The position numbers and the translations under genes were made by a program. The notes beneath the pieces were generated by a model. That model was not told the origin of the DNA. It ran no database searches and saw nothing but the letters and a program-made list of their open reading frames with translations. Shown here piece by piece: positions 1 through 5,444 of a stretch of 6,532 bases of DNA; within the stretch, counting starts at the first letter, position 1, and every line of letters begins with the position of its first letter. Location of the stretch: assembly GCA_964353465.1 (NCBI GenBank), contig CAYGWQ010000312.1:1-6532 (forward strand), written 5' to 3'. This DNA is from JAFNAG01 sp964353465. Lineage in GTDB: Bacteria; Acidobacteriota; UBA6911.

Positions 1-28
1 AAGTATTGGAACTTATCTTAGCGCTTAA

Positions 29-107
29 GGGCTAAAGCCCGCCCGCACATGATTGGTCTGATTGAAGGACGATTCGGTCTGCAAAGGGAGTTTCGCGACA
101 GAAACTA
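29..107 (+). repeat. Two-hairpin dispersed repeat, copy 1
   Basis: A 23-nt box (29-51) begins with the palindromic GGGCTAAAGCCC and ends in CACATG. A 20-nt box (88-107) contains the hairpin AGTTTC-GCGACA-GAAACT. Exactly 36 nt separate them. An inverted copy lies at 6330-6408 with 22 of 23 and 20 of 20 identities in the two boxes and the same 36-nt spacing, although the spacer matches at only 14 of 36 positions. The GGGCTAAAGCCC core also occurs at 6521-6532. This looks like a non-coding, structured, dispersed intergenic repeat. No transposase is visible. Confidence 0.75.
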
Positions 108-156
108 ACTGGTGGCGAACATCTGGCTCCCCGGCAGCACAAAGAAATCTTTCGGG

Positions 157-177
157 TATTTCGTGTTTTTCGTGGTT
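157..177 (-). repeat. AACCACGAA-family short repeat, copy a
   Basis: Read on the minus strand this is AACCACGAAAAACACGAAAT plus one base, a reiteration of an ACACGAA unit. It is closely similar to 3096-3114 (+), 3430-3444 (-) and, less so, 5123-5150 (+) and 5258-5278 (-). Here it stands alone, without an inverted partner inside the window. Short reiterated intergenic repeats of this look are, to my knowledge, common in several bacterial phyla; their function is unknown. Confidence 0.6.
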
Positions 178-336
178 ATCCATGTCACCTGCGGTCGGGA
201 CTACCCGGTGTTCGGAGGCTTTCTGCAGGTTTCGCTTGCCATCGCTGCCGGACACAAGTATCCTCGCCGAACCGGAATTATCTCGATGTGAGTGACTTTT
301 CTTGACGAACGCAAAACACCCCACATCTCGCGTATC

Positions 337-342
337 AGGAGG
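337..342 (+). promoter_or_regulatory. Ribosome binding site of the S9 peptidase
   Basis: A full AGGAGG Shine-Dalgarno sequence lies 8 nt before the ATG at 351. It fixes the start codon, which is followed directly by a signal peptide. Confidence 0.85.
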
Positions 343-350
343 AACCCATC

Positions 351-3089
351 ATGCCTAGCTTCGTTCAGTCTCGGTATTGGAACCGTAAGAGCCTGGTGCT
401 TGTTCTGGCCCTGGCTCTCCTTGTTGTAGCCTCACTTCCCTCCAGCTATACGGCGGAGAACAACCAGGTTGTCAAAGCGAACTATAATCTGGCTGCCCAG
501 TGGACCTCTCAAAAGGTCGGCAGACTGGTGTTCGACACTGCAGTGACGCCGCGCTGGCTCGAAACCGGCGATCGTTTCTGGTACGCCTACCAGACGCCCC
601 AGGGCCGAAATTTCTACCTGGTAGATCCGGCCAAGAAATCCAAAACGCTGCTCTTCGACAATGCCAAGATGGCAGCGATGCTGACAGCGATCACCCGTAT
701 TCCTTACGATGCCCAGCATCTTCCCTTCTCTACGATCACCAGGTTCGTAAAGAAAGACACTGCCTTCGAATTCCAGTTCACCGTGCCTGCGGATGCGGAC
801 ATTGTCACGACAAAGAAACCGGATCAACAGGCAGCAAAGAAGGAGGAGGTCACCCAGACAACCCAGACCGGCCAACGGGGCGGAAGGGGCCAGGGGGGAC
901 GGGGCGCGGCAACGCAACCGGCGGCCGCCCCCAGGACAAAAACGCTCCATTTTGAATATGACTTGGCTACCGGAAAGGTGCAGCTCCAGGAAGACTGGAA
1001 AGAGCCGGAACGAAGGAGGGAGTGGGCTTCCGTCTCGCCGGACGGGAAGACCGCCATCTTCGCCCGCAATCACAATCTCTACATGATGGACGAAGCCAAC
1101 TGGGAAAAAGCCAAGAAGGATGTGGATGATAAGGACAAATCAATCGTCGAAGTCCAGCTCACAACCGACGGAGAAGAGCATTACAGCTTTGCCAGGGGCC
1201 GGGGAGGGCGCGGAGGAGATCAGCAGCAGCAACAGGAAGAAGTCACCACCACGCAAGGCCAGGAAGGGCGGGGCGGGAATGCCCGCACCGCGCCCCTCGG
1301 GGCCACCTGGTCCAAGGATTCCAAGAAGTTTACCGTCAACCGGACCGACGAAAGGAAAGTGAAAGATCTCTGGGTGATCCAAACGGTCGATGGTCAGCGC
1401 CCATCGCTCAGGACTTATCGATATGCCATGCCCGGCGAGCCCGACTACCCGCAGAGTGAGATGCTGGCGTTCGACCGCGACACCAAGGCGCAGGTAAAGA
1501 TCAAGGCAGACTCTTTTAAGGACCAGGGTCTGTCGACCTGGAACGCTCGCATTCCGCCTCAGTTCGGCGAGCCGCCCTTATATGGCCCGGCACAAACCTG
1601 GTTCACGGACGCTACCGACAAGATCTACTTCAGGCGCCTCAGCCGTGACCAGCACAGGCTGGACATCTGCGTGGCCAATCCCGATACCGGCGAGGTCAAA
1701 ACCCTGGTCGAGGAACGTTTGAACACCTACATCGAGACCAGACCACCCCGCCTTATTAATAACGGCCAGGAGTTCCTCTGGTGGTCGGAGCGGGACGGGT
1801 GGGGTCACTGGTACCTCTACGACATCAACGGAACGCTGAAAAACCAGGTCGATTCCGGTGAATTCGTCGCCGACGCCATCCAGGGGATTGACGAGAAGAG
1901 CCGGACGATGTATTTCACGGCTCTCGGCAGGGAAGCCGGCGAGGATCCCTACTATGCTCATTTATACAAGATCAATCTGGACGGCACGGGGATGAAGTTG
2001 CTCGATCCCGGGGACGCAACTCACACGGTAAGCATGAGCGAGTCGGCCAGGTATTTCGTCGACAACTCCTCGCGGGTCAATGCCGCACCGCGCTCACTAC
2101 TGTACGACGCCGCCGGCAGCCTGCTGGCCGACCTGGAGACGACCGACATCAAGCCCCTCTTGGAACATGGCTTCAAATTCCCGGAACCCTTCAGGGTAAA
2201 GGCGGACGACGGCATCACCGACCTCTACGGTGTCATGTACAAGCCGTTCGATTTTGACCCCAACAAGAAGTACCCGGTCGTTCTCTATGTCTACCCCGGC
2301 CCTCAAACCGAGAGCGTCAACAAGAATTTCGCCGCCGCGCGGAGTTACAGCTCTTTCCTCGCCCAGTTCGGATTCATCGTAATCGAGGTGGGAAACCGGG
2401 GAGGCAGCCCGCAGCGTTCCAAGTGGTATCACAACTACAGCTACGGTTTGACATCTCCTAACAATATAAGCTTCCGCGACTACGGTCTGGCCGACAAAAA
2501 AGCCGCAGTGGAACAACTGGCGCGCCGGTTTTCTTTCATCGACATCGACAAGGTCGGGATCTGGGGCCACTCGGGCGGCGGATTCATGTCCGCGGCAGCC
2601 ATTCTGGTGTATCCCGATTTCTTCAAGGTAGCATGGTCGGAGTCGGGCAACCATGAAAACAATATCTACAACGCGCCCTGGAGCGAAAAAAACTACGGCA
2701 TCAAGGAGGTCAAGGACGACAAAGGCAACATTACCTTCGAATACACCATGGATAAAAACTCGGAACTGGCCAAGAACCTTAAGGGCCGTTTGATGCTGAC
2801 AACCGGCGACTACGACGGGAATGTGCACCCGGCCAACACCATGCGGTTGGCCGACGCACTGATCAGGGCAAACAAGCGTTTCGACATGATGATCTTTCCC
2901 GGGATGGAGCACGGGTACGGCCGCGACGGGGATTACTGCAACTGGATCCGAGCCGACTACTTCTGCAAGTGGCTGCTCGGAGACTTCGCTAGCAACGTCG
3001 ATCTCGTAGAGCTTGCCCGTGAACGAGCACAGGACGGTAGACCCGAAGCTCAGGAGGGCGGCAGAGGCGGAGGCAGACGGGGGAACTGA
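351..3089 (+). CDS. Secreted S9 family peptidase, dipeptidyl-peptidase IV-like
   Basis: A serine exopeptidase of the prolyl oligopeptidase clan that probably releases dipeptides from peptide N-termini outside the cytoplasmic membrane. Residues 1-35 form a signal peptide (basic RNRK, then a hydrophobic stretch at 15-27). A DPP IV-type beta-propeller follows to about residue 610 (for example WSKDSKKF and the AGEP-like MPGEPDYP). The alpha/beta-hydrolase domain spans roughly 615-885. Catalytic residues are Ser741 in GHSGGG, Asp822 in DGNVH and His854 in MEHGYG; Tyr648 in YVYPGP matches the oxyanion Tyr of DPP IV. At 912 residues it is longer than the usual 700-800 because of Arg-Gly-rich low-complexity inserts around 155-196 and 282-310 and a C-terminal tail ending GGRGGGRRGN. 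The DWVYEEE substrate-binding motif of classical DPP IV is not seen, so exact specificity is uncertain. It converges with the M28 peptidase gene across a repeat element. Confidence 0.93.
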   Translation: MPSFVQSRYWNRKSLVLVLALALLVVASLPSSYTAENNQVVKANYNLAAQWTSQKVGRLVFDTAVTPRWLETGDRFWYAYQTPQGRNFYLVDPAKKSKTLLFDNAKMAAMLTAITRIPYDAQHLPFSTITRFVKKDTAFEFQFTVPADADIVTTKKPDQQAAKKEEVTQTTQTGQRGGRGQGGRGAATQPAAAPRTKTLHFEYDLATGKVQLQEDWKEPERRREWASVSPDGKTAIFARNHNLYMMDEANWEKAKKDVDDKDKSIVEVQLTTDGEEHYSFARGRGGRGGDQQQQQEEVTTTQGQEGRGGNARTAPLGATWSKDSKKFTVNRTDERKVKDLWVIQTVDGQRPSLRTYRYAMPGEPDYPQSEMLAFDRDTKAQVKIKADSFKDQGLSTWNARIPPQFGEPPLYGPAQTWFTDATDKIYFRRLSRDQHRLDICVANPDTGEVKTLVEERLNTYIETRPPRLINNGQEFLWWSERDGWGHWYLYDINGTLKNQVDSGEFVADAIQGIDEKSRTMYFTALGREAGEDPYYAHLYKINLDGTGMKLLDPGDATHTVSMSESARYFVDNSSRVNAAPRSLLYDAAGSLLADLETTDIKPLLEHGFKFPEPFRVKADDGITDLYGVMYKPFDFDPNKKYPVVLYVYPGPQTESVNKNFAAARSYSSFLAQFGFIVIEVGNRGGSPQRSKWYHNYSYGLTSPNNISFRDYGLADKKAAVEQLARRFSFIDIDKVGIWGHSGGGFMSAAAILVYPDFFKVAWSESGNHENNIYNAPWSEKNYGIKEVKDDKGNITFEYTMDKNSELAKNLKGRLMLTTGDYDGNVHPANTMRLADALIRANKRFDMMIFPGMEHGYGRDGDYCNWIRADYFCKWLLGDFASNVDLVELARERAQDGRPEAQEGGRGGGRRGN

Positions 3090-3095
3090 GTCTCA

Positions 3096-3444
3096 AACCA
3101 CGAAATACACGAAAAATGATTTCGTGCATTTTGTACTACTTACTTGCAGATCCCTTGCAAGAGGGAAAGGATTTGCACTCCTGAAATGCAAGGCCGGGAG
3201 GCGCGAAGCGCCGGCAGTGAATAGCCCCGCCCGTGAGGGCGGGGTTGCGGGAGACAAGGGATTGAGGTCCGAAGGACCGGCACTGATGTCTTGTGCCGCA
3301 CCTTCGGCGCTCATTCCAATTGCCTACAAACCCCGGCCTCACGGCCGGGGCTATTGTCTGCCGCCTCTTCGAGGCTCCTTTTCTCTGCGCCTCTGCGGTG
3401 AGATGCTTTGGTTGCGGCTGTGCTGCGCCGTGTATTTCGTGGTT
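3096..3444. repeat. Composite repeat element with 15-bp inverted ends, between convergent genes
   Basis: AACCACGAAATACAC at 3096-3110 is repeated exactly in reverse complement at 3430-3444, bounding 349 bp that fill nearly the whole gap between the S9 and M28 stop codons. Inside are a mirror-image pair of hairpin arrays (3197-3378) and a CTCTGCGCCTCTGCGGTGAG stretch (3383-3402), which itself resembles a widespread intergenic repeat. The open frames crossing it translate repeat DNA and look non-coding. It could be a non-autonomous element with terminal inverted repeats, or stacked independent repeats. Its G+C-rich stems may help separate converging transcripts, but I see no classical stem plus U-tract. 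Confidence 0.7.
3197..3378. repeat. REPIN-like mirror-image pair of three-hairpin arms with covarying stems
   Basis: The left arm on the + strand and the right arm on the - strand align along their ~90 nt and meet at a central hairpin GGCAC...GTGCC (3279-3297). Each arm carries three hairpins in the same order. Hairpin 1 is GGCGC-GAA-GCGCC (3200-3212) against GCCTC-GAA-GAGGC (3375-3363). Hairpin 2 is an 8-bp stem with a GTGA loop (3225-3244 against 3350-3331), differing by one compensated pair. Hairpin 3 is GGTCC-GAA-GGACC (3266-3278) against GCGCC-GAA-GGTGC (3310-3298), keeping pairing with one G-T. Loops are invariant while stems change in a pairing-preserving way. This resembles REP doublets (REPINs) mobilised in trans by RAYT transposases; no RAYT gene lies in the window. 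Confidence 0.75.
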
Positions 3445-3455
3445 GTTTTTGATCT

Positions 3456-4979
3456 TCAGTTGTTGGCCATTTCCACGATGGACAGGAATACCAGGCGCGC
3501 CAGGTCCGCCATGATGTCCGGAGTGATGATTTCGATCGAATCATGGGTCGTATGGTAGGTGGCGTAGGGCAAGCGGGCGCCGCCGGAAGTCCCGAACGAG
3601 AGAGTAGGCACGTTAGCCCACATGAAATGGGCTGCATCCTGGCGCGGCCGCGCCAGATTGGGATTGAAATTCCCCGGGCTTACCGGCCGATGGATGTACT
3701 TGCGATTGTTGCGATCGATAAACTCATACAGTTGCGGATAGTTCCTGCCGTTGGCTGCGTTGATGCGTTCGCCGCGTCCGACGCTCTCCAGGTTGAGAAA
3801 ACCCTTGACGCGGTCATTAGGGATCACGGGGTGCGCCAGATAGTATTCCGAACCTTTCACACCCTGCTCTTCCGCACCAAAGAGAATAAATATCACCGAC
3901 CTCTTCAGGGGAATCTTATTTCTTCCGAGTGCTTCCGCGACGCCGAGCGTAATGGCCACCGCTGAGGCATTGTCGTGCGCCCCCGGCATCAGCTCGGGAT
4001 TCCGGCCCAATCCGTCAAGATGGCCGCCGACGATGATTGCCTCGTTCTTCAGCACCGGATCGCTCCCCTCCAGCCAGCCGATGACGTTGGCGCCGATGCC
4101 TTCCGGGTGATGCTCTGTAGTGTTTCTGAGGGTCATGGTTTTTCCGGTCGCGAACGACACCGGTTCCTTTGCCGTCCGGATGCGTTCCACAAGATCGTTA
4201 TGCTTCTTGTCCGTGCCGGCGAAGACGTCATTCACCACGGCCACGCTGACATAAGTCAAGACAAAGTCCTTAATGAAGATGCAATTGGGATTGGCAATGT
4301 TGTAGTTGTAGACCATGCCCGCCGCGCCGTGAGACTTGGCGTTTTTGACCTTGTAGTCATGAAACGAATAAGGCCGCCAACGCTTGAATTCCTCCGCCTC
4401 CTTGTCGGCGGAGATCGGAATTTCCGGTTCGACCAGGACCAGCTTCCCCCTGACGTCGATGCCTTTGTAGTCGTCGTAATTCAGTTCCGGAGCCGTGATG
4501 CCGAAACCTACATAGACCACCTCAGCTGTAATGGTGCCCGAATCGGACGTCGACCCCGGAAAGAAATCGTCTTCAAAAAGGTACGGTTTCTTGATGATGT
4601 CGCCGTTGGCCAACGGGATCTGCAGGCTGACTTCGGTGCCGGGCAGCACCAGCGTGTATGGATTGGGAAAGCTCTGGGTGTACGTTCCCTTATCCCCGGC
4701 GGGTTTGATATTCCATCGTTTGAACAGATCCGCCGCCCACTGCGCGGCCTCATTATATCCCGGGGTCCCGGTGAGACGGCCTTCGTACTTTTCAGAGCTC
4801 AGATCCTTGACGTAATCGTAGAGGGTGAGCGTTGAAATCGAGTGCATGACCGCCATGAGGTTGTCTTCGCTGAGCGGATCCGGCGGCTTTTTTGCAGCTT
4901 CCTGCCCGGGCAAAAGGCCGGCGATTGCCGCAACGGCGAGGATGGTGAAAAGGTATCGACCGGGAAATCGCAGTCTCAT
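3456..4979 (-). CDS. Secreted M28 family zinc peptidase with PA domain
   Basis: A co-catalytic di-zinc aminopeptidase/carboxypeptidase-type enzyme, probably acting on peptides outside the cytoplasmic membrane. The 507-residue protein begins with a signal peptide (basic MRLRFPGR, hydrophobic 10-24, no lipobox Cys). A PA-type insert follows at about 125-260 (VVYVGFGI, GKLVLVEPE, KSHGAAGMV). The M28 catalytic core runs from about 295 to 505. Expected metal and catalytic residues are visible: His320 and Asp322 in GGHLDGLG, bridging Asp336 in GAHDNASA, Glu370-Glu371 in GAEEQGVKGSEYY, Glu398 in NLESVG and His476 in YHTTHDS. Glu398 sits where many relatives have Asp. I chose the ATG at 4979 over one ten codons upstream because AGGAGG lies 7 nt before it and the signal peptide then starts cleanly. 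The gene is transcribed towards the S9 gene and away from the iron-sulfur gene. Confidence 0.93.
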   Translation of the reverse strand: MRLRFPGRYLFTILAVAAIAGLLPGQEAAKKPPDPLSEDNLMAVMHSISTLTLYDYVKDLSSEKYEGRLTGTPGYNEAAQWAADLFKRWNIKPAGDKGTYTQSFPNPYTLVLPGTEVSLQIPLANGDIIKKPYLFEDDFFPGSTSDSGTITAEVVYVGFGITAPELNYDDYKGIDVRGKLVLVEPEIPISADKEAEEFKRWRPYSFHDYKVKNAKSHGAAGMVYNYNIANPNCIFIKDFVLTYVSVAVVNDVFAGTDKKHNDLVERIRTAKEPVSFATGKTMTLRNTTEHHPEGIGANVIGWLEGSDPVLKNEAIIVGGHLDGLGRNPELMPGAHDNASAVAITLGVAEALGRNKIPLKRSVIFILFGAEEQGVKGSEYYLAHPVIPNDRVKGFLNLESVGRGERINAANGRNYPQLYEFIDRNNRKYIHRPVSPGNFNPNLARPRQDAAHFMWANVPTLSFGTSGGARLPYATYHTTHDSIEIITPDIMADLARLVFLSIVEMANN

Positions 4980-4986
4980 AGCAATG

Positions 4987-4992
4987 CCTCCT
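4987..4992 (-). promoter_or_regulatory. Ribosome binding site of the M28 peptidase, decides the start
   Basis: On the minus strand this reads AGGAGG, 7 nt before the ATG at 4979. The alternative upstream ATG at 5009 has no comparable site, so the shorter protein is preferred. Confidence 0.85.
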
Positions 4993-5021
4993 GAAAGGGC
5001 CAAAACCATGGAAATGTTGTC

Positions 5022-5050
5022 ACGATATCACCGCCCGCAAAGGTAAACAA
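5022..5050 (-). promoter_or_regulatory. Possible sigma70-type promoter of the M28 peptidase
   Basis: On the minus strand, TTGTTT (5050-5045) and TATCGT (5027-5022) are separated by 17 bp and lie 43-71 nt before the start codon. Agreement with TTGACA/TATAAT is only partial (3 of 6 and 4 of 6), so this is a weak prediction resting on spacing and position. Confidence 0.3.
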
Positions 5051-5067
5051 GCCCGCTGAAACCCGTC

Positions 5068-5305
5068 CTGCGATTCAGAAAGTAGGAGTAACAAGTCGGG
5101 AAGGGGCAGAAAAGAAAAAGCGAACCACGAAGACCTCGAAGACCTCAAAGGGGCAAGCGCTTTTGCCTCCTCTGCATGGGCGGCCTCCGGTCCGCAGCGC
5201 TGCGCCCATGCAGAGGAGGCAAAAGCGCTTGCTCTCTATTCATTCGCGAAAGCTCTTCTTTGAGGTCTTTGTGGTTCGTCTCTAGTGTCGGTGTCTGAAT
5301 CGCAG
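5068..5305. repeat. Nested inverted-repeat element between the divergent M28 and iron-sulfur genes
   Basis: Three pairs of inverted repeats are nested around one region. The outer pair is the 12-bp CTGCGATTCAGA (5068-5079) and its reverse complement (5294-5305). The middle pair is AACCACGAAGACCTC-like DNA (5121-5150 +, 5258-5278 -), related to the short repeats at 157, 3096 and 3430. The inner pair is a perfect 30-bp repeat (5153-5182 and 5203-5232). The element fits between the predicted M28 promoter and the promoter of the iron-sulfur gene, and no gene is visible inside. It could be a non-autonomous mobile element or layered dispersed repeats. Confidence 0.7.
5153..5232. repeat. Perfect 30-bp inverted repeat, 20-nt loop
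   Basis: The arm starting GCAAGCGCTTTTGCC (5153-5182) is matched without error by its reverse complement at 5203-5232. The 20-nt loop contains most of a further 12-bp palindrome, CGCAGCGCTGCG (5193-5204). The arms include AAGCGCTT, itself palindromic. Such DNA can form a very stable hairpin or cruciform. There is no T-run on either side that would make it a standard intrinsic terminator. Confidence 0.85.
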
Positions 5306-5372
5306 ACTCCCGCCCCACAGCAGTCGGGGCCGGGCGAAATACCGCTTCCCGGTTCCTTTTTCGTCAATATTC

Positions 5373-5421
5373 TTGACCTGGATCAAGGACAACCTCGGAT
5401 CGGGCAGGTATCATGATACGG
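5373..5421 (+). promoter_or_regulatory. FNR/CRP-family activated promoter of the iron-sulfur gene
   Basis: TTGAC-CTGG-ATCAA at 5373-5386 is a 14-bp near-perfect dyad of the FNR/DNR/NnrR type (consensus TTGAT-N4-ATCAA). A -10-like TATCAT lies at 5409-5414. Counting from that -10, transcription would start at about 5421, which puts the dyad centre at -41.5, the classic position for a class II FNR/CRP activator, in place of a -35 box. The implied 5' leader is 24 nt. FNR, DNR, NnrR and HcpR cannot be told apart from the site alone. Confidence 0.72.
5408..5419. promoter_or_regulatory. 12-bp palindrome over the -10 region, possible operator
   Basis: GTATCATGATAC is a perfect palindrome that covers the predicted -10 and reaches almost to the start site. 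A repressor bound here would block the promoter. I cannot name the regulator, and part of the symmetry may come from the -10 sequence itself. Confidence 0.35.
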
Positions 5422-5432
5422 AATATACGGTT

Positions 5433-5439
5433 GGGAGAG
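5433..5439 (+). promoter_or_regulatory. Ribosome binding site of the iron-sulfur gene, decides the start
   Basis: GGGAGAG lies 5 nt before the ATG at 5445. An in-frame TTG at 5373 would add 24 residues, but that codon is the first base triplet of the FNR-type box and lies upstream of the predicted transcription start. The ATG is therefore preferred. Confidence 0.6.
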
Positions 5440-5444
5440 TGGAT

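Larger units (their letters stand above)
1..350. other. Intergenic leader upstream of the S9 peptidase
   Basis: No protein gene is supported in this 350-base stretch; the short open frames here have no recognisable domain and overlap repeats. It holds a 79-bp two-hairpin repeat (29-107), one AACCACGAA-family repeat (157-177) and the ribosome binding site of the S9 gene (337-342). A TTGACG hexamer at 302-307 resembles a -35 box, but no convincing -10 lies 16-18 bp downstream, so I do not call a promoter. Positions 108-156 and 178-336 show nothing else that I recognise. Confidence 0.6.

Noticed and set aside
302..335. TTGACG as the -35 of an S9 gene promoter
   Set aside because: No acceptable -10 hexamer lies at 16-18 bp; TATCAG at 333 is too far and overlaps the ribosome binding site.
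2097..2912. Long open frame (271 codons) on the minus strand inside the S9 gene
   Set aside because: It lies antisense to the conserved catalytic domain, has no recognisable motif or ribosome binding site, and is explained by the codon bias of a GC-rich gene.
3225..3250. Intrinsic terminator of the S9 gene
   Set aside because: The 8-bp GC stem is strong, but it is followed by TTGCGGG, not a T-run, and its match to the opposite arm explains it better as part of a repeat.
3096..3444. CRISPR array
   Set aside because: The repeats are inverted hairpins with covarying stems, not identical direct repeats with unique spacers of regular length, and no cas gene is present.
3013..3558. Open frame of 181 codons across the gap between the peptidase genes
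   Set aside because: It starts inside the S9 gene, ends inside the M28 gene on the opposite strand, and in between translates hairpin repeat DNA.
3975..4835. Long open frame (286 codons) on the plus strand inside the M28 gene
   Set aside because: It is the antisense shadow of the zinc-binding core of the M28 peptidase and its translation shows no domain.
5373..5444. Upstream in-frame TTG start adding 24 residues to the iron-sulfur protein
   Set aside because: The codon lies in the FNR-type box, upstream of the predicted transcription start, and the ATG at 5445 has a ribosome binding site.
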